From the NCBI GenBank assembly GCA_019423745.1, contig JAHZAV010000012.1:3325-67324 (forward strand): a stretch of 64,000 nucleotides of DNA, in the 5' to 3' direction. The notes beneath the pieces were generated by a model. That model did not search any database. It was not told the origin of the DNA and worked only from the letters and a program-made list of their open reading frames with translations. Made by a program: the position numbers and the translations under genes. The DNA is from Lachnospiraceae bacterium (GTDB taxonomy: Bacteria > Bacillota > Clostridia > Lachnospirales > Lachnospiraceae). This document shows, one piece after another, positions 42,602-51,988 of this stretch. How positions within the stretch are numbered: the first letter of the stretch is position 1; the number at the start of each line of letters is the position of its first letter.

Positions 42602-44224
42602 TTAGTTTCCAGCCATATATTTATGCACAGTCGCTCTTACTGCTCCAGGTCCGGCAAGCATTTCACGGAACATGGTTTCGATTTTTTCCCCTAAACCAGC
42701 CTCATAGATATTGATAAAGAATATGCGTTCATTAGAGAGAATGGGTCTAAGCTGATCTGTAAATGTTTCTGGCTTTCCTACTACGATATCCTTTAGCTGT
42801 TCTTGAATTTCTTCGCTCATTGGATCGGGAGCAAGTTCATATTCTTTTCCTTCATCATCCACAGCCAGCATGTACCGGAGCCATCCTGCAATACCAAGCG
42901 GAATAGCGGTAAGATTAGAAGCCGTTCCATCTTTTTTCACATAAGCTTTCATAGTCTCTCCAAAACGGATCCCTACCATTTGCGATACATCTACGGAAAG
43001 TCGAAGATTGGTATCCCCAAGATATTCATTAGGAAAGCGATCATAAAACAGTTCATCTACAAATTCCTGCGGGGAAAGTATTTTAGGATCTGGTACTACC
43101 GGAAGCCCTTCATCATACGCTATCATACGTCCCATTTTCATCACATCATCCTCTGTATTAAGCATATGAGCAAACAATTCATGACCCAATACTACACCCA
43201 GAGGACCTAATGCTGAATGCACAGGATTTAAACATACTGTAACTTTCATACGTTCAGATAAATTTACAGTTTCCCTGTCAGCCATATATACACCATGACC
43301 TTTTTCTAAAGGAGGTCGTCCATTTGGGAAATTGTCTTCAATCACAAGATACTGTGGCTTTTCAGCATTAACAAATGGAGCAATGTAGGTTTTCTTTTCC
43401 GTGATAACCGGCTGCATATCCTCTACACCCAGATTTTCTAGATCTTTCGCAATCTGCTCACTTGGGCGGGGTGTAATTTTATCAATCATAGTCCATGGAA
43501 AGGCAACAATTTTCTCATCACTTACATAAGCATAAAAATCTTCGTCTACAAATCCTGCTTTCTTCCACTCCTCTGTCATAGTTAATACTGCCTTACGAAG
43601 TATAGCACCATTTTGAGAACAATTATCCAAAGATACCAATGCTAAAGGATATCTCCCTGCTTTATATCTTTCATATAGCATAGCTGTCAACACTGCCATT
43701 GCTCCCACAGCTTTGTCCGGTCCATTTTGAATGTCTGCTTCTACAAACGGAAGCCAGGTTCCGTCTGCTCTCTGCAAGGCGTACCCTTTTTCAGTGATAG
43801 TAAAAGATACCAACTGTAAAGATGGGCTTACAAATATTTCTTTTCATCGACTCCATTGTTGCAGATCAGAGTCCTGCGCCTTCACTGCTTCAGCAAGAGA
43901 AGCCAACACCTTATATTCTCGAGTTCCATCCCCATTCAGAATCACGCTTAATCCCAAATTGTCATATGGTTTATAAATTTTATCTATCACATCATAATCA
44001 AATGTTTCAACACAGGTAATACCTCGATCCAGCGCTCCTTCTTCCAAAAGTCCATCTGCTATACCACCGATAAAAATCCGAAAAATATTACCTATTCCAA
44101 AATGAACCCATTGAGGTTCCTTTTTTGCCTTTTCCGACACTTCCTCCACGTCATATCCTGGAAGAACGATGCCTGCATTTTTCCATGATTCTTGATTTTT
44201 GATCCCTTCGATCGTTAACTTCAT
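42602..44224 (-). pseudogene. Mannitol dehydrogenase/fructuronate reductase family gene with in-frame TGA
   Basis: One continuous frame of 541 codons is broken only by a TGA at codon 127 (43844-43846). The first part (126 residues) holds the NAD-binding region VHFGIGNIFRIF; the second continues in the same frame as KEIFVSPSLQLVSFTITEKG, where the ITEKGY block is the start of the conserved mannitol-dehydrogenase core, and ends with the C-terminal domain. The family oxidises polyols or reduces fructuronate/tagaturonate (UxuB/UxaB-like). A one-base change from a leucine codon (TTA to TGA) explains the stop. Neither half alone has both domains. It is divergent from a ROK regulator that would plausibly control it. 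Confidence 0.85.
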
Positions 44225-44458
44225 GTTGTAACCTCCTCCATTTTACTTTTCGCAATACTTACGCTTATGTCTTAATCATAAGTTTAGTTTATAACTTTTT
44301 CTCAAATAAATCTATTGACAAAAAATACAATTTGCATTTCTATTTGTTATGCATTTTCACTATGTTTTATTTGGCAATTGTTTTTTTTTATCTCTCATAC
44401 TACAATAAAATCGAAACTTAAATTAAAATTAAGCATATAGCTTTTCCAGGAGAATTTT

Positions 44459-45592
44459 ATGAACGAAAAGGGCCTTACAACTATTAACTTGAAAAAAATA
44501 AATAAATCCAAAGTATATCAGTATATTTATAGAAAAAAGGTAACTTCAAAACTACAGATTGTACAAGATTTGCAGATGGGATTATCTACTGTCAGCCAGA
44601 ATCTAAGTCTACTAGAAGAAGAAGGCCTGATTCAAAGAAAAGGATATTTTGATTCCACCGGCGGAAGAAAAGCTCAGGCAATCCGAATTGTTTCTGATTT
44701 CAAACTTTCTATTGGTATTGGCCTTTTGAAAAATATGTTTCATATCACCTGTATTGATTTATACGGAAATACAATCTGCACAGATACAATACCGCTTCCT
44801 TATTCAAACACAAAATCATACTACGAACAATTTACGGAAAAGATTAAGGAATTTATTGCAAAAAATCACTATAAAGAAGATAAGATTCTTGGCATTTCCA
44901 TTGCTACACAGGGAATCACTTCTCCTGATAATATGTCCGTAACCTATGGAAAAATTATGAACAATACTGGAATGAATCTGGAAAATTTTTCAAGACACCT
45001 TCCGTATCCTTGTCATTTGGAACATGATTCTAATTCTGCTGCATGTCTGGAGTTATGGAATCACCCAGATCTAGACAGCGCCGTCATTTTCTTATTGAAC
45101 AGAAATCTCGGAGGAGCTGTCATTACCAATCATCGTATCCACCAGGGAAATTCCATGCATAGCGGAGCTATTGAACATATGTGTATTAATCCGGACGGTC
45201 CGCTTTGTTATTGCGGACACCACGGCTGTTTGGAAACTTATTGTTCTGCTAACGCTTTAGAACAATCTGCCGGATTACCTATAAAGGATTTTTTCCCGCT
45301 TTTACGAGAAAAAAAATCTTCCCACCTCACACAAATCTGGGAAGACTATCTGAATCATCTGGCATTTGCCATGAAAAACTTAAACCTGGTAATTGACGCA
45401 CCTATAATCATCTGTGGTTATCTGGCTCCATACTTTACAGAAGAAGATATTAATTATCTGCTGGATCGGATCAACTCTTCTTCTCCTTTTGCATTACCAA
45501 AGGAACATATCCTGGTTGGCATGCACGGACAATATACTCCAGCAATCGGTGCCGCTCTATTCTATGTTGAAAACTTTATTCGTTCTGTATAA
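44459..45592 (+). CDS. ROK-family transcriptional regulator
   Basis: A 377-residue repressor of the NagC/Mlc/XylR type. The N-terminal winged helix (about 15-75) includes KLQIVQDLQMGLSTVSQNLSLLEEEGL, split across the recognition helix. The ROK domain follows, with the zinc-binding signature GAIEHMCINPDG and CYCGHHGCLE at about 240-262. ROK regulators sense a sugar or its phosphate. An AGGAG site precedes the ATG. The divergent mannitol-dehydrogenase-family gene suggests control of hexuronate or polyol use, now possibly without its target because of the stop codon. Confidence 0.9.
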   Translation: MNEKGLTTINLKKINKSKVYQYIYRKKVTSKLQIVQDLQMGLSTVSQNLSLLEEEGLIQRKGYFDSTGGRKAQAIRIVSDFKLSIGIGLLKNMFHITCIDLYGNTICTDTIPLPYSNTKSYYEQFTEKIKEFIAKNHYKEDKILGISIATQGITSPDNMSVTYGKIMNNTGMNLENFSRHLPYPCHLEHDSNSAACLELWNHPDLDSAVIFLLNRNLGGAVITNHRIHQGNSMHSGAIEHMCINPDGPLCYCGHHGCLETYCSANALEQSAGLPIKDFFPLLREKKSSHLTQIWEDYLNHLAFAMKNLNLVIDAPIIICGYLAPYFTEEDINYLLDRINSSSPFALPKEHILVGMHGQYTPAIGAALFYVENFIRSV

Positions 45593-45621
45593 CAACTCCT
45601 CTCTTATCATAGATCCTAAAT

Positions 45622-45668
45622 GGAAAAGAGAAACATTTCGGGATTTCCTGCAACTGTTTCTCCTTTCC
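45622..45668. terminator. Hairpin between ROK gene and NapH-like gene
   Basis: GGAAAAGAGAAAC (45622-45634) pairs with GTTTCTCCTTTCC (45656-45668) with one mismatch. It lies between two convergent genes, 30 bp after the ROK stop. No strong U-run follows on either strand, so termination is uncertain. Confidence 0.4.
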
Positions 45669-45724
45669 AGAATATACTGACACCAATTCCATGGCTCCTA
45701 CCTATCCCAGCACTTCTACAATTT

Positions 45725-46300
45725 CTATTCTTCCAATTGTTTTTTTGCTTTACAAATAAGTTGAGTCATTGTTCCCATGGGACAATAAACACACCATGAA
45801 CGTGGTTTAAACAGTATCATAGTTATAAAACCAAGCACGGTTGAAGTCAGCATCACACTGTAAAATCCAAAGGCAAACTGAGCTGTCCAGGATTCGATTG
45901 AAGCATGATATGCCCAATGCCATGGCAGTTTAAATGTCCACAACAACGTTACTACCTGCTTCAGATTCGTCACACCGGCGAATACCAAATATGTATTCCA
46001 CAGCATCAGGAAAAACATAAGAAAAAAGAAAATAAGAAAACCATATCGAAATCCTTTGCTTCTAAGCCACTTAGGGATATCTTTTTTTCTGGATAAGCCC
46101 AAGCTTCCACCTACAATTCCAAACAATTGTCCTCTTCCGCAATAACGGTTACAATATCCTTTACTCCCCTTAAAAACTGCTATAATCAGCGGAATAAAAA
46201 AGCACAAAAGTCCGACCCATGCAAACATAATATTAAAAAAACCAAGAATCAAATAAGTCAGCGAAACAATCCATAAATAGTCATACCATTTTCTTTTCAT
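45725..46300 (-). CDS. NapH/NosR-like 4Fe-4S membrane protein
   Basis: A 191-residue protein with four hydrophobic helices and cysteine motifs on the cytoplasmic side: CNRYCGRG near residue 50 and WCVYCPMG near 172. This is the reduced NapH/CcoG-like family (4Fe-4S binding domain), a probable electron carrier between quinones or flavins and a partner protein. The ATG at 46300 follows GGGAGG and overlaps the ferredoxin stop by four bases (ATGA), so it is coupled to it. The electron acceptor is not in the window. Confidence 0.78.
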   Translation of the reverse strand: MKRKWYDYLWIVSLTYLILGFFNIMFAWVGLLCFFIPLIIAVFKGSKGYCNRYCGRGQLFGIVGGSLGLSRKKDIPKWLRSKGFRYGFLIFFFLMFFLMLWNTYLVFAGVTNLKQVVTLLWTFKLPWHWAYHASIESWTAQFAFGFYSVMLTSTVLGFITMILFKPRSWCVYCPMGTMTQLICKAKKQLEE

Positions 46301-46509
46301 GCCTGTACCTCCCTTAGTTCCACCACACTTGCCGGACATTCTCTCACACACTTGCCACATCCCACACATTTATTCATATCTACTTCAGCCATAACTCCAC
46401 TTGCAATCTGAATGGCATTCTTAGGGCATACCTTCATACAGCATCCACAGGCGACACAATCTGATTGTAGTATAAATGCTTTTCTTTTTACCTGTTTTTT
46501 ATTCTCCAT
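46297..46509 (-). CDS. 2[4Fe-4S] ferredoxin
   Basis: 70 residues with two classic cluster motifs, CVACGCCMKVCP and CVGCGKCVRECP, typical of clostridial bacterial-type ferredoxins. It should pass low-potential electrons, probably to or from the NapH-like membrane protein with which it overlaps. The ATG at 46509 follows AAAGGA; upstream in-frame ATGs fall in the promoter region, where a TATAAT (46540-46545) occurs. Confidence 0.85.
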   Translation of the reverse strand: MENKKQVKRKAFILQSDCVACGCCMKVCPKNAIQIASGVMAEVDMNKCVGCGKCVRECPASVVELREVQA

Positions 46510-46539
46510 CCTTCCGTTCCTTTCACTTTTAATGGGCAT

Positions 46540-46581
46540 ATTATACAGTTTTGTACCACTGTTTTCTGTGATTTTGTCACA
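46540..46581 (-). promoter_or_regulatory. -10 box and Crp/Fnr-like palindrome upstream of ferredoxin
   Basis: A TATAAT box (46540-46545, minus strand) lies 31 bp before the ferredoxin start. Upstream, TGTGA-N5-TCACA (46567-46581) resembles a Crp/Fnr-family site but with a five-base spacer instead of six. No good -35 box is present, which fits an activator-dependent promoter. Confidence 0.45.
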
Positions 46582-46590
46582 CAAACCTAT

Positions 46591-46630
46591 ATAAAAAAGA
46601 ACCCCTATTATCCCCTAATAGAAGTTCTTT
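46591..46630 (-). terminator. Terminator after folD
   Basis: AAAGAAC (46596-46602) pairs with GTTCTTT (46624-46630) and CTATTA pairs with TAATAG above an internal loop. The minus strand continues with TTTTTTATAT. It is 28 bp beyond the folD stop. Confidence 0.8.
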
Positions 46631-46657
46631 GGCTATACAAGTCAATATCTAGCCTTC

Positions 46658-47518
46658 TTACCTGAAAGACTGCCTAATCCCTCTGGCTGCCCGAAGTACA
46701 TGAGATGCCAGAACAGAGGTTGTTACACTTCCAACCCCGCCCGGTACGGGACTAATATAACTAGATTTCTCCTTTACCGCTTCATAATCCACGTCTCCAC
46801 ATAGATGTCCTTCATTATCCACATTGATTCCTACATCCACCACGACAGTTCCTTCTGCTACCATATCCTCACTAACCATCTTCGCTTTTCCAGCTGCTGC
46901 CACCAATATTTCAGCCTCGCGACAAGTACCTGCCAGTTCCTTTGTACGGGTATGACAAATCGTTACGGTTCCGTGTTGTTTCAGCAGCATCATAGCTAAT
47001 GGTTTCCCGACCACCATACTGCGTCCTATTACAGTAACCTTCTTCCCTTTTATATCAATCTGGTAATGTTCCAGCATCTTCATAACAGCTTCCGGCGTAC
47101 AAGGGGCATATCCGGTCTCGTCCCCAGAAAAAACTTTCGCAATGTTGACCGGACTCATACAATCCACATCCTTCCACGGATGAATCCTTTGTTTGATCGG
47201 TTCTTCATCCAATTGTGCTGGTAATGGACGAAATAGTAGGATACCATGCACAGCCGGATCTTCGTTTACCTGATCAAATTCGCATTCAAAAGCTTCTTGT
47301 GAAATATCTTCAGGTAATTCCAAGACCCGACACTGGATCCCCACCATCTCCATTCGCTTCTTAGCACCTCTTTCGTAAGCAAGATCATCTGGTCTTGCAC
47401 CTACACGAATGATAGTAAGACTCGGCTCTATACCCGCCTGTTTCAATTCCTCTGTCTCCTGAATAAGGACTTCCTTCATGGCTTTTGCCACTTCAGCTCC
47501 CTTCATAATAGTACTCAT
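46658..47518 (-). CDS. folD: Methylenetetrahydrofolate dehydrogenase/methenyltetrahydrofolate cyclohydrolase
   Basis: A 286-residue bifunctional one-carbon enzyme converting methylene-THF to formyl-THF. Conserved features are IIRVGARPDDLAYERGAKKR (substrate region, with the family's catalytic lysine), DVDCMSPVNIAK, the Rossmann segment VTVIGRSMVVGKP and ISPVPGGVGSVT near the end. The ATG at 47518 follows AGGAGG and agrees with the usual family start; the longer frame overlaps fchA. It is 16 bp downstream of fchA in a two-gene operon. Confidence 0.93.
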   Translation of the reverse strand: MSTIMKGAEVAKAMKEVLIQETEELKQAGIEPSLTIIRVGARPDDLAYERGAKKRMEMVGIQCRVLELPEDISQEAFECEFDQVNEDPAVHGILLFRPLPAQLDEEPIKQRIHPWKDVDCMSPVNIAKVFSGDETGYAPCTPEAVMKMLEHYQIDIKGKKVTVIGRSMVVGKPLAMMLLKQHGTVTICHTRTKELAGTCREAEILVAAAGKAKMVSEDMVAEGTVVVDVGINVDNEGHLCGDVDYEAVKEKSSYISPVPGGVGSVTTSVLASHVLRAARGIRQSFR

Positions 47519-47534
47519 GTCTGTCTCCTCCTGC

Positions 47535-48161
47535 TTACCTGATTTTCTTGAGCACTGCTCTGTAAATGTCTTCTTTTCTTCGTCTTCCTGACTCAATCAG
47601 CTCTTCTGCTCTGGCATTCAGCTTATCGGCCTGATTTCGGTCTTTCATCAGATTAGTATTAATGAAAATGTTAAGAGAGGCACCTTCCAATGCTGCCTGT
47701 GCAAACAAAATTCCAACTCCCACATCACTGACTGCCAATCTGCTGCCTTTCTTCTCCAGTATATCTAAAATATCCACAGCCTGTGCAATCGTTTCCATAA
47801 TTTGAAGAGGAACCAAACTGGCTGTATAGAGAGCTTGTTCCATAATCCGGTCTTTTTCCGCTTTTTCTTCCTCCGTTTCCTTTGGAAGTCCATAAGCTCG
47901 GGAAAGGGGCTCAAATGCCTTTGCATCCTCATCCGTCAAACAGATCAGCTGATCACGCAGATGAGCCAATTTACATCTAGCCTCCAGAATCTCCTCTTCG
48001 TATTCTTTATATTTCTTTTTCCCTATCGTCAAATTAGCCACCATCATGCCCAAAGCAGCGGCAAAGGCACCCACAGCAGCGGACGCGCCTCCACCTCCTG
48101 GCACAGGACTAGAAGAAGATAATTCTGCTAAAAATTCTGTTGTTTGTTTTTCTAACATCAT
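47535..48161 (-). CDS. fchA: Cyclodeaminase/cyclohydrolase FchA-type
   Basis: A 208-residue protein of the formiminotransferase-cyclodeaminase family. The N-terminal SSSSPVPGGGGASAAVGAF loop is the folate-binding signature, and the rest is all-helical. It either hydrates methenyl-THF (FchA of acetogens and purinolytic clostridia) or deaminates formimino-THF. Pairing with folD favours supply of formyl/methylene-THF, although FolD is itself bifunctional, so the pair is partly redundant. Two adjacent ATG codons begin the gene. Confidence 0.85.
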   Translation of the reverse strand: MMLEKQTTEFLAELSSSSPVPGGGGASAAVGAFAAALGMMVANLTIGKKKYKEYEEEILEARCKLAHLRDQLICLTDEDAKAFEPLSRAYGLPKETEEEKAEKDRIMEQALYTASLVPLQIMETIAQAVDILDILEKKGSRLAVSDVGVGILFAQAALEGASLNIFINTNLMKDRNQADKLNARAEELIESGRRRKEDIYRAVLKKIR

Positions 48162-48229
48162 AAGCTCATTCCTCCTAGAATTCTGCTTTACATATCAGCA
48201 AGAAACTTATTGTTACTTGCTACTCCGCC

Positions 48230-48258
48230 ATTGTACTTCAATGCTATAATAGTTGCAA
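48230..48258 (-). promoter_or_regulatory. Promoter of fchA-folD operon
   Basis: A -35 box TTGCAA (48253-48258) and a -10 box TACAAT (48230-48235) are separated by exactly 17 bp on the minus strand, 69 bp before the fchA start. The short leader contains one small hairpin (AGCAAG/CTTGCT). Confidence 0.6.
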
Positions 48259-48331
48259 CTAAAATCACAGCATTAAGAAAAATTCCTGCCATACGACACT
48301 TAATATTTATAACAGGTCATTATACAGACAG

Positions 48332-48360
48332 AAAATCCAGGTTTATCACCTGGATTTTTC
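48332..48360. terminator. Terminator after iron alcohol dehydrogenase gene
   Basis: AAAATCCAGGT (48332-48342) and ACCTGGATTTT (48348-48358) form a perfect 11-bp stem with a five-base loop. The arms end in T-runs on both strands. It is 22 bp beyond the stop of the minus-strand dehydrogenase. Confidence 0.75.
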
Positions 48361-48380
48361 TTATCACTACTTATACTTTC

Positions 48381-49499
48381 TTAATATAATTTCTGATAAA
48401 TTTTCTCCATATCCGCTATTGTAAACTTAACATAGCTCTGGTTCAAAAGCCTCTGCTGTGATTTTTCCACACTTTCAGCAAAACTTCTAATCTCTTCTTC
48501 TTTCATGCCATATTTACGCAAAGGCTTTCTCTGAATTAAGCTGCCCAGCAGTTCTTCTATTTTTCCATAAACACTTTCTGGATCACAGTCCAATATTCCT
48601 GCAAGAAATTCATTTAATTCCCGAATGTTCCCTTCTGGATCCTTTTCCTGATAAGCCTGAAATACAGCTGTTAAAAACTGATAGTTTGCCTCACCATGAG
48701 TAACATGATATGTTCCGCTTAACGGATAAGACATAGCGTGTACCGCACCGGTTCCTGCATTGGCAAAAGAAATTCCTGCCATGTCACTGGCAATGAGGAA
48801 ATCCTCAAACAGCTGCTTCCTGCAATCCGATCCTTTTTCTTCCAATAGGCAGAATCCTTTTAATAAGATCTCCATAGCCTCTTTTGCAAACATCCTGGTA
48901 TACACTGTACTTCGCGGAGATACATAAGATTCAATTGCATGGATCAATGCATCGATTGCACTAGTTATAAAGAAATGCCAGGGCAGTTCTCCAAGAAGTT
49001 CAGGAATCAACACAGCCTGATCCGGATACATCTCTTCACAGGCTAATCCAAGCTTTGTCTGCAGACTGGTCAGCTCTGCAATAGAAACATTGGAAACTTC
49101 CGATCCTGCTCCACATGTAGTAGGAACAGCAACCAGAGCATGTACTTTGTTAAGTGGCACCTTTTTCTGATAATAGTCTTCTGCTGATGCAGTTCCCTCC
49201 AGCACAAGGATCTTTGCCATATCAATGACTGCCCCGCCTCCGATTGCAATAATCCTTTCACAATCTGTTTCCCGAAAATCCCTCAAAAGTGCATCTACCA
49301 TTAAATCCGTAGGTTCTCCTTGTCCATATTCGCTTTTGAAATGAATAACCGCGCCGGAAGCTTTAAGCTTCTGAAAATATTCTTGAAACACGGACTTACC
49401 TGCCAGCACAAAATCTCCTTTTCCAATCTGAAATTCATCAATGAATTCTTCTGCCCGCTGATAATAGCATACTTGCGTTTTTTCTTGAAATAATCTCAT
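48381..49499 (-). CDS. Iron-containing alcohol dehydrogenase (group III)
   Basis: A 372-residue Fe-dependent dehydrogenase. The nucleotide-binding GGGAVIDMAK motif is near residue 88, the substrate-domain signature VPTTCGAGSEVSN near 126, and metal ligands are the Asp and His in SAIDALIHAIESY plus histidines in YPLSGTYHVTHGEAN. It is similar to 4-hydroxybutyrate or related dehydrogenases; the alcohol/aldehyde partner is not deducible. It is monocistronic with a terminator. The start has GAGGG eleven bases upstream, a rather long spacing. Confidence 0.87.
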   Translation of the reverse strand: MRLFQEKTQVCYYQRAEEFIDEFQIGKGDFVLAGKSVFQEYFQKLKASGAVIHFKSEYGQGEPTDLMVDALLRDFRETDCERIIAIGGGAVIDMAKILVLEGTASAEDYYQKKVPLNKVHALVAVPTTCGAGSEVSNVSIAELTSLQTKLGLACEEMYPDQAVLIPELLGELPWHFFITSAIDALIHAIESYVSPRSTVYTRMFAKEAMEILLKGFCLLEEKGSDCRKQLFEDFLIASDMAGISFANAGTGAVHAMSYPLSGTYHVTHGEANYQFLTAVFQAYQEKDPEGNIRELNEFLAGILDCDPESVYGKIEELLGSLIQRKPLRKYGMKEEEIRSFAESVEKSQQRLLNQSYVKFTIADMEKIYQKLY

Positions 49500-49684
49500 A
49501 ATTCATTTTCCCTCTGCCTGATTAAATTTTCACCATGCTTTACAATTTTATAAACGTATATGATATTATAACATAAATTTGCATAAAATCATTTCTTACT
49601 GGAAAAAACCGATTTTTTATTATGCTATTTTTGAACATCAACTGTTTAAAAAGAAGTAGCCTTTTAGGTAAGTACACCTTAGAT

Positions 49685-50836
49685 TTATATATCCAAGGCC
49701 ATATAATACCCATCGGAAACTGCGTTAGTAACTTTTCCCGGTCTTCTACAATCACCAATCATCTGCACAATCGGAGCGCTCATGCACAATTTTTCAAATA
49801 ATTTATGATCTGCTTTATATCCCACAGCACAAATAATGGTATCTGCTTGTAACATGTTGATTTCCCCATTCATATCTTCAATCACAAGACCTTCACCGGT
49901 AATCTTCTTTCCCTTGCAGCCCGTAAAAAGACTAACCTTATTCTTTCTCATATCAACCTTGACTGCCGTACGGTAGAATACTTCTGAATCAAGAGCCACA
50001 TCTTCTCTCAGTTCCACAATAGACACCTGTTTTCCCATTCTGGCAAGATGATCCGCTGTCTCACATCCAACCAGTCCGCCACCAAGCACTACAACCTTCT
50101 CTCCCACAGAATTTTCTTTTCCGTAAATTGTTTCAGCCATCTTTACCTTTGAATCACTAATTCCTTCAATTTTGGGTATAATTGGAGCAGCTCCTACAGC
50201 AAGCATAAGAACGTCTGGCTTTTCTTTTTCCAACATTTCTTCTGTAATTTCAGTGTTAAAGTGGACGGGTATCTCATATTTTTTAATCATATATTCCAGC
50301 ACCTGTTCAAATTCATACAGGCCATATTTAAAATCAACATGCTTGGCAAAATTAAGGGCACCACCTAATCTGTCAGTTTTTTCATACAACACAACCTGAT
50401 GTCCTCGTTCCGCTGCCGTAATTGCAGCCTTCATTCCCCCTGGTCCGCCACCGATAATGACAACTTTCTTAGGTGTAGTAGGCTGGCTTTTGGCAATCCA
50501 TTCGTTGAATTCATTTCCTATCACCGGATTAACTGTACAGGTTGTTGTCTCCGTTTTTAATGACTCTCCAAAACATCCCATACATCTTAAACATTTTGTC
50601 AGTTCCTTCTCCCGTCCCTCTCTAAGTTTATTGGGCAAATACGGATCTGCAAGCAAAGGACGCCCAAGTTCAACAATATCTGCTTTACCCTCTGCTATAA
50701 TTTCTTCCATCATTTCCGGATCTACAATTGCTCCTACTGTAGATACAGGAATACTTACCTCTTTACGAATTGCCTGTGCAAGATATACATTAACACCCTT
50801 ATCAATAAATTGCGTCGGATGAGTGCGGATATACAA
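49685..50836 (-). pseudogene. 5'-truncated Old-Yellow-Enzyme-type NADH:flavin oxidoreductase (enoate reductase-like)
   Basis: 383 codons matching the C-terminal part of the roughly 640-residue 2,4-dienoyl-CoA/enoate reductase family. Present are the last TIM-barrel strands (IPVSTVGAI, ADIVELGRPLLADP), 4Fe-4S ligands CLRCMGC and a later CTVNP, and the FAD/NAD domain with VVIIGGGPGGMKAA and VVLGGGLVGCE. Roughly the first 260 residues, which form most of the FMN barrel, are missing, and the only codon near the left end that could start is TTG without a ribosome-binding site. The frame ends at a junction near 50830 shared with a truncated TetR gene on the other strand. Confidence 0.8.
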
Positions 50837-51190
50837 TATTACTGTAGAGAAAACAAAAAGGCCATTACATGTCTTTTAGACCGCAAACACGGTGATACGT
50901 ACTTTGTAAAAAAACTTAAAACTATCATTTCTCAGCAGGTAAATGAAAGCATGGATCAGGACGGACTTCCCAGAGATGAACTAAGACCTCATTTCGTCAA
51001 AATACTTTTGGAACTTCATTTTCTTTCAGCACAGACCTGGCTTGAATCGGGAGATGATACAGTATTATCTGTCAATGATATTGTCAACTTATTAAATACA
51101 ATGCGTGTAGGCAGTAGCTATTTGACATACAAACGTCTCTGTGACCCTGATTATGACAAAAAAATCCCATCACCACAGTTTGATATATAA
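50819..51190 (+). pseudogene. 5'-truncated TetR-family regulator
   Basis: About 120 codons resembling the C-terminal ligand-binding helices of TetR-type regulators (from YYCRENKKAI onward). The N-terminal helix-turn-helix of about 60-70 residues is missing, and no ribosome-binding site precedes the first ATG. It runs away from the truncated reductase, as a divergent regulator/target pair would, and loses its 5' end at the same point. Assignment to TetR is by overall pattern, without a diagnostic motif. Confidence 0.55.
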
Positions 51191-51204
51191 TTAAACTTTA
51201 ATAT

Positions 51205-51260
51205 AAAAAACGCTTTTCTTCGTCTATGTCTGTTGCCATAAACCCGGAAAAGCGTTTTTA
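51205..51260. terminator. Bidirectional terminator between TetR remnant and kdpE
   Basis: AAAACGCTTTTC (51207-51218) pairs with GAAAAGCGTTTT (51247-51258); both strands give T-runs. It separates two convergent genes. Confidence 0.8.
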
Positions 51261-51286
51261 TCTCTTTTTACTTCTTAGTCAATCAT

Positions 51287-51988
51287 CTATTCTACTTTTA
51301 TCATACGATATCCTACCCCTATATGCGTTTGTATATATTGAGGTGAATCCTGCCGATTTTCTATCTTCTTTCTTAAAGTTGCCATAAACACTCTAAGAGA
51401 CGCTACATCATTCTCCCAATTACTTCCCCAAATATTCTGTGTTATATATGTATGGGTTAAAACCTTGCCAACATTTCTGGAAAGTAAACATAACAATTTA
51501 TATTCAATAGGGGTTAAATGTAATTCTTCCTTGTCCAAAAACACACATCCCGCTGCATAATCGATACGCAATTCTCCATTAACAAAAACTGCTTTTTCTG
51601 CAGAGGAATCATTTTTCATCATCAGAAGTCTTCTCTGCGTTACGCGCAATCTGGCAAGAAGCTCTTCTACAGAAAATGGTTTGGTAAGATAGTCATCAGC
51701 CCCTGCATCTAAAGCCTCTATCTTGTCTGAATCCTCACTTCTGGCACTAATAACAATAATGGGCAGATTTGACCACGAACGAATCTTTTGAATCACTTCT
51801 ACACCATCCATATCCGGCAATCCCAAATCTAACAATACAATATCCGGATTGTGGGAAGAAGCGTCCAATATTGCCATTTCACCATTGCATGCCGAAAGAT
51901 ATCGATAATCATGCGCTTTTAACGTTGTAGTAATTAGGTTTTTCACTGAATTATCATCTTCCACTACTAAAATTAACGGTTTGTTCAT
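51287..51988 (-). CDS. kdpE: KdpE-like response regulator
   Basis: A 233-residue OmpR-type regulator. The receiver domain (1-115) has acidic EDD near residue 10, phospho-acceptor Asp54 in VLLDLGLPD and Lys in LTKPFSVEEL near 104. The winged-helix DNA-binding domain (about 130-230) contains LTPIEYKLLCLLSRNVGKVL. It should be phosphorylated by the adjacent KdpD and activate a potassium-uptake operon. It overlaps the kdpD 3' end by 35 bp. The usual target kdpFABC is not in the window; the adjacent ktr genes are the nearest candidates. Confidence 0.9.
   Translation of the reverse strand: MNKPLILVVEDDNSVKNLITTTLKAHDYRYLSACNGEMAILDASSHNPDIVLLDLGLPDMDGVEVIQKIRSWSNLPIIVISARSEDSDKIEALDAGADDYLTKPFSVEELLARLRVTQRRLLMMKNDSSAEKAVFVNGELRIDYAAGCVFLDKEELHLTPIEYKLLCLLSRNVGKVLTHTYITQNIWGSNWENDVASLRVFMATLRKKIENRQDSPQYIQTHIGVGYRMIKVE

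Noticed and set aside
43844..43846. TGA in the dehydrogenase gene read as selenocysteine
   Set aside because: The codon is outside the catalytic motif, family members have an ordinary residue there, and I saw no SECIS-like hairpin right after it. A nonsense mutation is simpler.
48162..48258. Tetrahydrofolate riboswitch before fchA-folD
   Set aside because: The leader is only about 60-70 nt with one short hairpin. The long-range pairing and conserved blocks of the folate riboswitch are not present.
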